Origin: Paracentrotus lividus
Taxonomy: Eukaryota > Echinodermata > Echinoidea > Camarodonta > Echinidae
Assembly: GCA_940671915.1 (NCBI GenBank)
Contig: CALNVZ010002100.1
Location: 17,850,399-17,914,398 of the forward strand
Direction: 5' to 3'
DNA length: 64,000 nucleotides
The position numbers and the translations under genes were made by a program. Below, piece after piece: positions 26,001 through 37,244 of the stretch. The notes under the pieces were generated by a model. The model was not told the origin of the DNA and ran no database searches. It saw nothing but the letters and a program-made list of their open reading frames with translations. Each line of letters begins with the position of its first letter. Within the stretch, counting starts at the first letter, position 1.

Positions 26001-29000
26001 CAATTAATTTTACTTCCTGGGGCCAAAATAAAAAAAAAAGCACTCTGGAATAGACTGATGGTGGCAATTTTTTTTTCCACTGCTGTAATATGCCTCATTG
26101 CATGAGAAAAGTCAGATGTGTATATCACTCGTTCGTATGTGAACAGCCCTCAGTTCTTTCGTTGCCAAAGGAGATGTTAATTGTACATTATATGTTTCAT
26201 TTTTTGTAGCTGTGCCGTGAGCAGCATCCCAACCTACTACTGGACCTGTACAACCAGAATGATAACTTCCAAGAGCTGGCAAACACTGCTGTCAAAGATA
26301 GTCTCAATGAAAAGGTAAGATGGTGGAGACAGTTAGGTGTGGTCCAATGTCCTCTGATTGAGAAGAAACAGGACAGTTTGTGAAATTCTGATGTAACGTT
26401 TACTGTTTACAAGTCCTGCTCATATGTTCAAACTATACATTGTTTCTATTTACTGATTTTGTTATAATTTCATTTTCTGAATGGATATGTACTTACCTCT
26501 GATCATTTTGAGCTCAAGGCTTTAGGGCTTTTGTTCCATGTTTTTGGAATCAGTTTACAGGACATGTCGCTTATTTGGCTGAAAATAGTCCTTTTAAATG
26601 CATACAGTACCTACAGGAGGTTCATCATAATTTGTCACTTTCTATTGATCTTTTCTGTAACATCATCTCAATATGAACTGGAATATTACTATATATAACA
26701 CCATTTAATAGCATTGTATTTGTTTTGTGGGGTTTTTTTTCCATCCAATTTGTAGGATTTGCAGAAGAGGCTGGCTCACCTTAATGCAGCACAAGATAAC
26801 TACAAGAAAGCTGCCAACGAATTCTCAATGAAGGTAAAATATTACTTACTTAATTATATTCTTCATGGTTTATCATAATTCATAGCATGATCATAATAAA
26901 CAATAAGTAGAAACACAGTAGATTTAATCAAACAATAGTGACCACATGTAGTAATAATTGATGCTTGGTTGGGTTTTCCTAACTGACAAGGAAGAAATCA
27001 ATGCTTATTAGTTAGCCAGAGGGCCTATGATTTAAGTCCTATCCCAGAGGACTGGTATTGGAGGATTAATGCCTTTCCCAAAGGGCAATATCGCATATAT
27101 TGGTTTACAAAACCAGGGATCTCTTTATGACGAGGTCACCACTCTACCAAATAGCTATCATGCCTCCTTCATTGTGAGTATTTGACAACACGCACATTAG
27201 GACAGCAGTGAGACATTGCTAAATGTTACTTTTGGTGACAAAACATTTGGTCCTGCGATAAATGCTACGGGCTTTAATTCAATGAAAGAATATGGGTTAG
27301 GTTTATGGATGACTAGGGTTGAGTTTTAGTCATTCCATTAGTGTATGGAATTCATAGCCAAGCATTTGTTGCCAGGGCAATGTCATGGAAATCTAAATTA
27401 CACCCTTCAGTGTTTAATACATATGGTCATATTCAACGTGAGTGACACGACATTTGGACTGATAGAAGGGCGCAATATCTTTGCACTTAGTAGGTATGAA
27501 TGGATCATACTACATCATTAATGTATAATGAGTGGGAGTGGCATGTGCCATTACCAGTTGGATTGAATTTTGCAATTGCCTGGAAATTTATAGATTAATA
27601 AACAGTGCATTGAGTGACACGACAGAAAAAAGAGCATGGGTTTTCTGACCATCATTGGTTATGGTTGGATTTTTGCCCAAGTAGATCTCTAGGGTACCAT
27701 AAGTTTCTGTATATGTACATGATAAGTGTACCTCTTCTGACATATTTTGTCCTCATCAATCATTTAGTCTCTGTAGGAAAATTGTCCACCTCTATGTGTC
27801 TTGAGTGACACGACATCCAAAACGTGAGTGACACGACCAGTAGCCTTAAATGCAACAATTCAAGTAAATAACCAGATCGAATTACCTGTGTGTATATGCC
27901 ATGTTAGAGTATGTCCATGATAATTACTTTAAGAAAAAAAAAATCTCAAAAAAGTGACTAGTTATATGAATAAGAGACATTAAAGCACATAGTCCCATAG
28001 TGCAATTCTCTGTTTGATCAATTATTCAGCGTAAGAAAAGTGGATCACATAATGTTTGAACTTAAATGATTGGCTGTATGTAAATAGCCTTTGTGTTGAT
28101 TTCAGATCCTAATTGCATTTTCAAAGGCACAGCACCCACATTAAAATTTCAGCTCAATGTCCACTTAGTTTGAATATGACCATATGTATTTTATTTGTAT
28201 TTCATCTGTAACCATAGGCAACGGAGGAGGAGTTAAGTTGTTAAGGTTACCAGACGAGGATGCAGGATCAATATAGAGAGAACTTCCTTCATCTCTCCCT
28301 GCACGATACCGTCCACAAGCTAGTCGCCAAAAACCTGGGCAAGATGGCTGAACAGCTCCGGAAAGAGTTCAAACTACCAGATAAGAGGTGGGTATAATAT
28401 TGGTCACATCAACAAGACCCACAACCTACTCCTTCCTGCTCTTAACTTGCCATTCACTGTAATATAATATTTTGGTTAGTCTAGTGTCGGTTTGGAGTTT
28501 GTGGGACAAAGCTGTTAGATTGAGCTGTATGTTGTACTTGTGTTGCTTGATTCAATTTAATTATCAGCATACATGTACATGAGTATATTGAGTGTGTCCC
28601 AGAGGCCCCCTACTTAATTTTACATGTTTTATAATTTCGTTATAAAAAATTCTATGAATATTTACAATTTCAGTGATACGTGTAATGTTTCGTAATGATT
28701 ATCCTGATTTGGGGAACATAGGTGTATCCTACACATGATGAGACATTTGTCATTAAGAATCTTAAATAAACTTGTAATTTCTTTTTACATGTGTTTACAC
28801 CCCCACAAATATTCGTATGCTGCTCTATTGTGGCAAGCTGCCTAAGATCTTTGTTAAGTAGTCCATGCTACTCGTTTGTATCTCTTTTTAGCAGCATTTT
28901 ACCAACGCTATGAAATACAGAGAAATATTCACCTTTTTGTTCTTGATGCTGTTGTAGGTTCTGGTGGCTGAAGATAGATGCCCTAGCTGGTGCTGGAGAA

Positions 29001-30523
29001 TGGATTGAACTGGAGAGGTTTGCTAAGAGCAAGAAATCACCCATTGGATACGAGGTGAGAATTGAAATATTGACGGTCAATTCATTTAGTTATGGTAAAA
29101 CCAGAAATTTTGGGGTGCATTTTTATTAATTTTGCGATGAGGCAAGATTTGAAGAAAAATGCTCCCTGCTTGTATACGTACCATTTTTAAAAATAAAGAT
29201 TGTATAGTTTCTATGCACAAAAGGAAGCTGGTTTTGAATAAACAATTTTAAATGAATTCTAACTAGTTGCTCTTTTCAATCATTTGAATGAATATACCAG
29301 GGAGAAGTTCTCCCTTAGAGTATTTGGTATATAATCAATAAATGTTATTTACCAAAATTAAAATCAGATAAAACTATCCAGAATTTTATCAGGATTTATC
29401 ATTACAATCAATTGCTCAGAAAGGCTTACGCTTATAACTTTACCCTTGTTTTAGCCATTTTTGAACTTGTGGATCACTCCAACTTTTTATCTACTGGTAT
29501 ACAGAGGTATAAAATCATGAATTATCTTGAACTTTTCTTGTAGCCATTTGTTGAGGTGTGTATGAAACATCATAATCCCTATGAAGCCAAGAAGTATGCT
29601 GCCAAGGTTCCCCCAGAGCACAGAGTCAAGATGTTCATCAGAATGGGGTAAGTCTCTGCTGTCAAAATCTTATCTGGAACATGGAAAAGGACAGTGAAAC
29701 ACTATTTGCTCTGTACTTTATTTTGTCTAAGATATAGACATGTTGGCCCGTATTCTGGAGTGGAGCATGAGTCGAAAGTTCGTGCAAAGCTATTGTGCGA
29801 TCCCTTTGTCTGATGTTGACTGATGCATCAGACAAAAGGATTGCACAAAAGGTTTGCACGAACTTGCGACGCATACAAACTCGGTCTTCATTTCAGAATA
29901 TGGGCCATAGTGTTTGGGAACCTATATTTTATAAGGTTGCTTTTTAATAGGTTTTTCATATTTCACATTATAATTGTTGTTGTTTTGTCACCATGCTTTA
30001 TCTTAGTGATTTTATGAAATGTTATTTTGTATTTTGTCGCCGAGGCACATGTCATGGGATCAAAATCCCATCTTTCTACAGAACACTATATTGATAATTA
30101 CTCATTCTCTATCATTTGGCACAATTGTTCGTAATTTTTGTTGGATTCTGATCAAATGTCACTATTGATCTTTATCAGAACTCAAGATTAACTTTGGACA
30201 TTTTTTTCTGATATCAAACATTACCCTTGATGAAGCTGCTGAACTTTCATTCCATCAGAAGAGTGAAGAAGATTTAAATCTTGTCCTCAGAAAATGTGTA
30301 GGGAATAGAATAAAATCTCTACAGGATCTTTACAAGATCTCTTAAGATTAACTTTGGACATTTTTTTTTTCTTATCTCAAACAGGACCCTTGATGAAGCC
30401 GCTGAACTTGCATTCCAACAAAAGAGTGAAGAAGATCTTAATCTTGTTCTTAGACAGTGTGCAGGTAACAGACAACTCTCAGCCAAGATCAATACCATGA
30501 AACAACAACTAGGCAAGAAATAG
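12757..30523 (+). CDS. VPS16: VPS16, core subunit of HOPS/CORVET tethering complexes (22 exons)
   Basis: Exons: 12757-12806, 14238-14332, 15073-15173, 15613-15741, 16246-16396, 17105-17346, 19086-19215, 19710-19804, 20753-20829, 21073-21198, 22030-22157, 22557-22592, 23162-23270, 24003-24137, 24600-24708, 25504-25601, 26210-26314, 26756-26833, 28218-28387, 28958-29054, 29544-29647, 30385-30523. All junctions are GT/AG. The start has A at -3, and the N-terminus carries [12 protein letters not shown], close to human VPS16. The N-terminal half (to about residue 400) corresponds to the Vps16_N beta-propeller; the rest is the Vps16_C alpha-solenoid, with [35 protein letters not shown] and KSKKSPIGY blocks. 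By family knowledge the protein binds VPS33 through the solenoid and tethers late endosomes and lysosomes. The total is 2504 nt, one short of a whole frame; restoring one base gives 834 aa against 839 in human. Exons 6, 7 and 19 contain in-frame stops caused by apparent homopolymer indels (see findings). Identification is near certain; whether this copy is intact depends on those indels. Confidence 0.95.
12850..13020 (+). other. GC-rich island in VPS16 intron 1
   Basis: A stretch of about 170 nt is distinctly GC-rich against the AT-rich intron. It keeps an open frame from 12862 to 13143 and includes GATGCGATGCC and GCCGGGCGCACCGGCC words. No protein or RNA family was recognised. It could be a fragment of a mobile element. 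Confidence 0.4.
16058..16104 (-). repeat. SINE-type 3' tail in reverse orientation, VPS16 intron 5
   Basis: (AATAAT)n is followed by TCATTCGTATATAGCGC, the reverse complement of the GCGCTATAT-(ATT)n tail type seen at 8541. Confidence 0.55.
16091..16123. repeat. Perfect 14-bp-arm hairpin followed by a T-run
   Basis: GCGCATTTCATTAC and GTAATGAAATGCGC flank CAAAA. They are followed by an uninterrupted T-run. Probably a foldback produced when the SINE tail was inverted. Confidence 0.85.
16655..17090 (+). repeat. (GAT/GGT)n trinucleotide array in VPS16 intron 5
   Basis: More than 400 nt of GATGAT, GGTGGT and related triplets ends about 15 nt before the exon 6 acceptor. Open frames here encode only Asp/Gly or Ile/His runs and are artefacts. 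Confidence 0.95.
17355..17600 (+). repeat. Degenerate TTTGGTCTAAT repeats
   Basis: At least eight copies of (T)GGTCTAA(T) occur at about 15-20-nt intervals. Similar runs occur at 53825-53945, and inverted words (ATTAGACAAAGTG) near 18490. Function unknown. Confidence 0.6.
17633..18388. mobile_element. TTAA-flanked MITE (piggyBac-like), 756 bp, VPS16 intron 6
   Basis: The left end is (G)CCTAATCAGACTGGGG and the right end is its inverse, CCCCAGTCTGATTAGGG. Each is flanked by TTAA (17629-17632 and 18389-18392), the target duplication typical of piggyBac-type transposons. Subterminal palindromes GGCCATCATGGCC between G and C runs lie near both ends. There is no transposase frame, so it is non-autonomous. 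Confidence 0.75.
18783..18862. mobile_element. Short GGATCC-ended MITE fragment
   Basis: GGCACTGGATCCAGGATTTG at one end and GGGGATCCCCACTG at the other resemble the CAGTGGCGGATCC-type ends seen at 42719-42917. About 80 nt, degenerate. Confidence 0.4.
20105..20165. mobile_element. TA-flanked MITE fragment, VPS16 intron 8
   Basis: ACAGTCCGTTCCCATTATAA and a later TTTTGTTATAGCATGG match the ends of the 52645-53024 element. Same family, truncated. Confidence 0.45.
21612..21692 (+). repeat. 27-bp x 3 tandem repeat, VPS16 intron 10
   Basis: Three units of TATGATTCAAAGAATGGCTC plus AAGTCCA, the third diverged. On the minus strand this gives a repeated nonapeptide inside a spurious open frame. Confidence 0.9.
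21871..21925 (+). pseudogene. Decayed partial copy of the VPS16 exon 11 acceptor region
   Basis: ATGTTCACATTT and the following bases align, ungapped over about 45 nt, with 22009-22053 at the exon 11 boundary (GCCTC-TT-GCAA shared). The acceptor AG is changed to CG. Spacing is about 138 nt. Confidence 0.5.
24423..24622 (+). repeat. About 100-bp tandem duplication across the VPS16 exon 15 acceptor
   Basis: GTTGGTTTACAATTTAGTAT and GTTGGTTTATAATTTAGTAT recur 100 nt apart. Both copies run into an AG and an exon-like start, TTGTTGGGGTCCGAG at 24500 and TTATTGGAGTACGAG at 24600. Only the second is the real exon 15 start; the first would run into a stop. Confidence 0.85.
25744..25761 (+). repeat. 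18-bp copy of VPS16 exon 16 sequence in the following intron
   Basis: ATGTTACGTAATCACCCT is identical to exon 16 positions 25560-25577 and lies 184 nt downstream. A looser similarity precedes both copies. Confidence 0.7.
27439..27837 (+). repeat. Four spaced TGAGTGACACGAC motifs, VPS16 intron 18
   Basis: TGAGTGACACGAC(A) occurs at 27439, 27611, 27802 and 27825, all in the same orientation with unrelated spacers. Not a simple tandem repeat. Confidence 0.8.
30184..30345 (+). pseudogene. Tandem duplicate of the VPS16 terminal exon, acceptor lost
   Basis: AAGATTAACTTTGGACA at 30184 recurs at 30344. The frame 30223-30345 reads [20 protein letters not shown] then VLRKCVGNR and an early TAA, close to exon 22 at 30386. 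The intron/exon boundary reads AAACATTACC instead of AAACAGGACC, so the AG is missing. Several differences are synonymous. Period 160-163 nt. Confidence 0.8.
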
Positions 30524-30636
30524 ACTCAAAATGACAGGATTTGTGCTCCCTTTGCTTGCAATCCAAAGCGTATCCGGTCATTAAGAGACGTATGTAACAA
30601 TTAACATGTGCACAATTTATGATGAACAATCTGTGT

Positions 30637-30710
30637 GTCAGCTTGGCAAGATCACACCAAGAAGGCAAAACTAGGCATGAAATAGACTCAGATTCCAGGA
30701 TTCCCCCCCC
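30637..30710 (+). repeat. Third partial copy: tail of VPS16 exon 22 repeated downstream
   Basis: CAAGATCA, ACTAGGCATGAAATAGACTC and CAGGATT repeat the end of exon 22 and the start of the 3' UTR (30475-30545) at a spacing of 162 nt. This matches the period of the upstream copy. Confidence 0.7.
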
Positions 30711-33700
30711 CCCTGTTACCGTCCCAAGAGCAAATGTTTGAAATTTGGACAGACGGGTGATTCACTAACGCTCAAATCAAGTCCCAATGGGATAAAGTCG
30801 ATTTTAGATCGATGCATGTTATAGTTTCTAAGTCCATAGTTGGGATGATGTTTAATCTTAGTGAATCCTGGTGAATTACTAGCTCAATCGTGTTGTGTCA
30901 GCTCTCATTATAATGAGATGGACTGTAATTTTTTTTTTTTTTAAATTGATGGTGGTGATGAGGATTCTGATAATAGGGAAAATATTGATGATAATCATTA
31001 TTACATTTCCTTGGTCACATTCGATGTTTAAAAGAGAATGGAAACTATTATGTAGGCCATATGTATTTTATTTGCCATTGAAAAGCCAGATCGTTTTTAA
31101 TGCGATGTGTAAAATTCATTAACGAAAGCCGTTTTGTGGTCTAGCAGATGACATCATTGAACACATGCTTGCAATTCCTGCTCTTAGCACTTTCATCTTT
31201 ATGAAAAACTTAATATCCACTTGCGATAGTATGGCAGCTTAAAACCCCAAATATTGCCAGGATTCATTTTTGGAAATCTATTTATTTTATCATTACAGAG
31301 CCAGCTTTTCCAATGATATCAATCACCGCAGATTTTTTTACTAAAGTTATAACTTTAGAGTAATGCTATAATGTTGGGAGTTTTGTCAATCAATAATACA
31401 ACACTTCAGGACAAACGGGGGTTTATCTAATAACAGTCCAATTAACATCTTGAATAGACAAAAACATGACTCTTTTGCATCGGGACATTATGTAACTATA
31501 CATAAGAGTATCATGAATTCTATCAACCTGCTCTGCCGATTGCTATATTGTTCTTTTTGTGACATACTGATAGCGAACTTGATCTATATCCAGCACCAAA
31601 GACTCTGAGCAGGAGAAATGATTTCAATTCTAAGTTTTCTTCTTTTGGAGAGTGGAGGTTATTGCTTTTTAGAAGCATTTTATTTTTATTTTATTTTTTT
31701 TTTTGTGATGTTGTTAATCTTGCCATGAAACTGCTTTATACAAGGATATTTGCAAGCTAAAATGCAATTCCAAAGATTAAACACAAAACCAAGCTAAGTT
31801 ATTCTGACTAGTTCAATATCAATTTGCATTTTGTTTTACAGAGTTGCTTCTATTCAACTTTATGTAGGGGTCTCAAATTTTTATACGTACAAGATAATGT
31901 GGAAAATTCTGCACGTGCATCTGGTTGAATGAGTGTGACGATTTTTTGGGGATGCCTTTGACAATAAAAATCCAACTTCAAATTATATTGATGAGAATGG
32001 CTTTCATTTGGTACAATAAATCATATACCTTTGTGTCCCTCAAATACAACTCAAAGCCTTATTAGGTCCCTGGCTTCTGCTTTAGTAGATGGATGAAATA
32101 TTAACCAATTTATTTGAAATTGGATGTTTCATTTCGTAACAGGGCAGAGGTTAAAATACCAATAACTAAAATAAAAAAAACTTTTCCGTAAGATTACTAA
32201 CTGAGAAGGCTAATCATTAATAATATGACGATTAACATTTAATATTTCTAAAATATGATATTTAGAATGTATCACTCTTGTATTATAGTAAAAAAAAATA
32301 TATTTAAAAATTTATATCATGTACGAGTGGATAATGTGGTGTGCCGATCCAGAGGTGCATTATATGTAAGGATGTATTATATCATTTCTCTGAATTATGT
32401 AATAAAAATATTAGAAAACATGTAAAATTGTTTATCCTGTTGTTTATCCTCATGGAAGCTAATAATTAATAAAGTAGGGTGAGAGAGAAGAAAGAGAGAG
32501 GGGAGGTGCTTTTTTCTTGCACTTTATGTATTCCATTTGTAAAAATTTTGATCATTGATGTCATCCATAGCGAGTGTGAGAGGGGAAAGGATGCCATGTA
32601 AAACCATCACTTGTTATACAGAGCGGTAGTTGCATTTCAAGTCTAATGAAGGGTGCGTTACCCCAATAATTGGCTAAACATGGCCAAAAAAACAACAACA
32701 AAAACTGCAGTAATTATTTTCTCAGTTCTTCCACTTTTGGGGAGTGTCTCCTAGTCCCATCCCTGATTGATTGAATGAATTAATTAATTTGAAACTAACA
32801 TAATGGATCACTGTTAAAACACATTTACAGGAGTTTTAAATGAAAACATGAATGGTTTAGGAGTGACGCAAGTGGTGTGGGATATTTTATATGACGCCCC
32901 CCCCCCACCCACCCACCAGATTAACGGGCATGAGATTGATAATAATGGAAAAAAACAAAGTGAGGATTCGTCGTATTTCCATCGTTATGTTTGTCTCGCA
33001 TATTTATCGCAAAGAGGGTAATACAGTAATCTGCAAAACTATTGACTCTAACAATGCTAGCCGTCGGACTGTGTGCAATACATCATACTGTATGGGTTAA
33101 TTAACTCCTGTAAATCAGTAGAATTAATATCGTCGTTAATGTCAACAAAGAAAATCGTAATGAAAGATCAAAGACCGAAAAAAGGTATTGTCTTAGATCA
33201 TCTGGAGACTTTGTTTACAAAGTTGTCACGGCTGCATCACAATGCATTGATTTTTCCAAGAGCAATGCAGGATTAGTATTTTCAGTTGATTTGCTTGATT
33301 GGTTAATTGATTTATTCTGTTTGTTAGCTGGTATTGGCTTAAGACAGATAATTACTTTTAATTTAACGAAAAAATAAGCGATAGCCACCATTCATAGCGT
33401 CGAGTCAAAGTTCAAAATCACTCCTTACAAAAAAACCTGAAAAACTTGCTACTTGAGACAAAATTAATTTTTTTTAAGATGTATTTTTCTAATGGTAATA
33501 CAGAGAAACTTGGATGCTATACTAATTACTTTTTCTGATTCGTCCAATGGCATTGAACTTTGATGCCACTGCACCTCAGAAGTAATTAAACTGGCACATT
33601 TGTGGTGAGAGTCGAAGCGGTAGCAAACAATATAGATCTGCAAAATGATTGTACACTGTAACAATCCTGCCTTTTCAGGAGTAATCGTAGACTGTGCAAA

Positions 33701-34416
33701 TAATCCACCCACATCTGAAATGACAATCCTCACTCTCCTTACCTCCTCTTTCTTCAAGTTGGCGAGACGAAGAAAAGTGACTTTTGATATATTCAACGGC
33801 AGTTGTCAATAGAGACAAAGAGGTCTCGTGGCAACGTCATTTTGACAAAAAAGAAATTGTTGGAGAAGGAGGGGTCAAAATAAAAAGCCGTTAGTATTTG
33901 TTATTTTGTTACTTTTTATTTGTTTTGTCCTTTTGAAAACGAATTTTCTAAAGAAATGGTCGTGCCCATATTCTCCTTTTTAATTGGCGTCACCATAATT
34001 ACTTATATAGTTCATCGTATCTTTTTTTAATCAATAATGTATAAAACACCTATATTAAATTTTTAAAATGTGGTATTGAATATCTGTATTATAAAATCTC
34101 CTGGACTCCCCCCCCCCAATTTGAGTTCCATAGTATAAAGATAAAAGAAAGACCCAGAGAACATGGTATTAGAAATGACTAAAGAGACAGTTCGTCGACG
34201 GCATCTCAACGATAGCAAAAGCCATTAAAACCTGATTACGTCTGCATCCTGCTTAATTATGATTATAAATACATTGTATACCATCTTATTTATTACCCGA
34301 ATAGGGTACAATTTCGACTCTATTGTTTGCGATCAATGATGAAACCATGTGACTAGCAATTAACACTCTTTATTACCCTCTCACATTATTGAAGTTTACA
34401 CGCGCGGATGGACTGC
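30711..34416. other. Intergenic region between VPS16 and the orphan gene
   Basis: AT-rich and probably includes the VPS16 3' UTR. Open frames are short and unrecognised. Only simple repeats (C-runs at 30704 and 32896, GA-rich 32470-32510) and no exon chain were found. Confidence 0.55.
31962..32019 (+). terminator. Two possible distal poly(A) signals of VPS16
   Basis: AATAAA occurs at 31962 and 32014, about 1.4-1.5 kb past the VPS16 stop. They are candidates only; the 3' UTR length cannot be read from sequence alone. Confidence 0.25.
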
Positions 34417-34424
34417 TATAAAAA
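34417..34424 (+). promoter_or_regulatory. TATA box of the orphan gene
   Basis: A perfect TATAAAAA lies in a local GC-richer patch. It is followed about 30 nt later by a pyrimidine-flanked stretch (TCACTGTTACAGTTTC) suitable for initiation near 34445. A clean splice donor (ATCG|GTAAGA) follows at 34605/34606. The spacing of TATA box, start region and donor supports a real core promoter. The exact start site is inferred. Confidence 0.55.
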
Positions 34425-34444
34425 GTTTCAGCGCTCACTGTTAC

Positions 34445-34605
34445 AGTTTCGTCGAACTCGCATTCGGTCTCTGAACTCTCCATACACGTATTCAATAGGT
34501 TCATACCAAATACTCTCACTGTATATGGTTCTTCAAGATTCCTGTCTGGTATAGTCCGTCGCTGGTTATATTATCGTACATTTTGACAATATACTTCAGC
34601 CATCG
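34445..34605 (+). other. Putative noncoding first exon (5' UTR) of the orphan gene
   Basis: This stretch runs from about 30 nt after the TATA box to a consensus donor at 34606. It has no long open frame. It would splice to the acceptor ending at 37200 (cttcag), upstream of the coding start at 37245. The left edge is an estimate from TATA spacing. Confidence 0.45.
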
Positions 34606-36096
34606 GTAAGATATATATATATTTTCATTAATTATTGGTTGACATTTAAAAATAGCTTACAATCTTATACGGTAATTATTTATGGATCCCGGAGAAAACC
34701 TTGAAGTAATAGAAAATTACCGGTTAGCTATACTGACAAAGAGCATTTAGTTATTATGCCTATCAAAAAATATATATATAAAGAGGTGACAGTGCTTATT
34801 ATATATCCCCGCCCCCCCTTCATTGGTTCATTTTAGTTCCAAAATGTGATATGTGAGCCTGTATGCTACCTAAAATTTTTCGATTACCATTCTGAGTATA
34901 CTACATGATTCAAATCTGCGAGGTGATTAAAGTTTTTTCAAAGGAAACTTGTTTAAATTACTGTTTTTTTTATGCACAAAACCCGAGTAAACATGCTCAT
35001 GTTGGTTAGGCATATATTTTAAAAAGCTATTCAACCTAAGTTGACTTGTGTAAATATCAATAAAAAATATTTTATGACCTGTGGAAAAAAAAAATTATTA
35101 TTGTGTCTTGAGAAGATCAAGGGGAACGAATTTATCCAACACTTTTGTTAAGGTGGGGGGGGGGGGGCTTCTTCGAAAAAGTCTTCAAATTTCACACTTT
35201 TATTAATTTCAAAGAAGCAAAGAAAAATAAATTTAAAAAGTAGATGAGGCGAAGTGGTTGGCAAAATTTTGGGCTTGACCTTTTGGACACCTGACCCCAA
35301 TCTCATATTTCTTTTGTGTTGGTCTGTTGTTGTTTTTTTTTTTCCTTTGTTTTTCAAACTTTGGCCGATTTTTAACTTTATTTTCTTGTCATAAGTTGTT
35401 TTTCACCCCATTAAAGTATTAATGGCTTAATATCTCCTTTAAAGAGTTTTGATGACGCGATAACGATCATAATTGTTATTGTCCAAACATCGTAAAGGCA
35501 ATTTAGGTCAGTAAATGAGAATATGTTATCATATAATTATTTAGAAAATAGGTCATTTTTCTTTTGGTATACAGCGCACTTTGATGTGAGTGCTTATAAA
35601 CGAAACGCGGGTTGGAAGTTATTACACTGGCGTACACGACAAGCAACTAATATTATTCAAATTCTTTAGACATGTTAATCACGTCACTAATCTCACATTC
35701 ATTTATTGTTCCATCCTAAAAAAGAATTTAAAAAAAATATGAATTACCAAGTTTATAGGAGTTAACCCAGTTGAAACTAATGATAAGACCCCATTCCCTT
35801 TGTAAAGACGGTAAAAAACTAAGATGATATGATAAGAAATTGTATTAGAATAATTAGAAAGGGAAATTGAATAGTATACGTGTGTATTTTATTTATTTAT
35901 ATAATATATATATTAAAGTATTAAGTATTAACTCGATATTTAGCAAACTATTCCACTTCAAAACAAGATTTTATTCATTTGATGAGACGAATATACCTAA
36001 TTTAAGTGGTAGGTCTCAAGGTCCGGACACAGCGATCGAATAACACTCCCTTATAACTCCAGAAAGTGTTTACTATGCAAATAGTCATCTACTCAG

Positions 36097-36370
36097 AAAG
36101 CACTTGTAAGAATTCGTTACAAGAAAAGACCATATTTAAAAAATACAAGTCACCTATACACTGGACGTCAGTCGAAGGCTATTCGATCTTTTGAAAGCAC
36201 CTACGGGAAAGTTATAAAGGGCGATGTTTGGTTTAATATTGGTTACGGTAGCGTTATTCGAAACAAGTCCTTTGATGAAAGCATCTACATAAAAGTTATA
36301 TGCCTATAAATGGCTAATGGTTGGTTTTAATCTTGGGTATGGAAGCCGCATAAATGAAAGTCTCTTAAAA
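36097..36370 (+). repeat. Degenerate tandem repeat, about 80-96-nt units, orphan-gene intron 1
   Basis: GAAAGCACTTGTAAG, GAAAGCACCTACGGGAAAGT, GAAAGCATCTACATAAAAGT and GAAAGTCTCTTAAAAGG recur, each followed by similar TTATA-GG and GGTTTAAT-TTGG words. Copies are diverged. Confidence 0.55.
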
Positions 36371-37244
36371 GGGCCTGCTGGAACGTTAGATCTATCTTCA
36401 TGTTGCAGAAGCCTATAATATTTTGAGGGGCATAGGCTTATTTTCCTTCAGAGGCATGTAAATAGAGGGGCACATGGGTGGGAAATGGAGGTAGAGAGAG
36501 AAAGAGATTTAAAAGAGAGAGGCAGTGTGAGAGGGGTATTAGATGAACAAAACAACAACATGCAGTTAACAGAAAAATCAATATTTCCGAACATCGACCA
36601 ATACAAATTTTCCTTTGTAAGTTATTACATTTCAAGTAGGTGGTTCCCAGCGTTTAACATTAATGCCTCGGGCACTGACCGGACACATGTTTCTTTACAA
36701 TTTTTGTGACGTCAAAGCGTTCTAAAATACATTGATAATCAATTATTTTCCTCAATTGAAACCAACACTCAGATTGGTTGAAATGCATTGTGTATTGCAT
36801 TCCGCATCATGATCGATAAATCGGTGAATTGATTTTAAAATTGTTTATGACTCGGAGAGGGCGAAGATCACTAGTGCATGTTACAAATCGTATTATTATT
36901 TGGAATTTTCAGTCCATTTCAAATTTTCTTCACGCACATATCAATTGGCTCTTATTTAAACTCGTAGCCTATAATATAAGCCTTTTTTATGACCACCTCC
37001 CTCTTGATATACAGGGTATAACTGGTTTTTAATGATGGTTCATGAAAGTACTTTCCTCTATATAAGGTTTAATAATTTAGGCCTATATATAGGCCTACTG
37101 ATCACTGATAGATTTATCAACTTTTTTAATCTGATCGTCGGAAGTTGATGAAATGTGACGATAATCATCGGTTTTCCCTTATTATACAATACAACTTCAG
37201 TTTCAGAGGAGCTCAAGCTTACAAGATAGCAAAATGATCGGCAA

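Noticed and set aside
12757-30523. VPS16 as a dead pseudogene
   Set aside because: All 22 exons keep consensus splice sites and compatible phases, the protein is conserved elsewhere, and all breaks are homopolymer-length changes.
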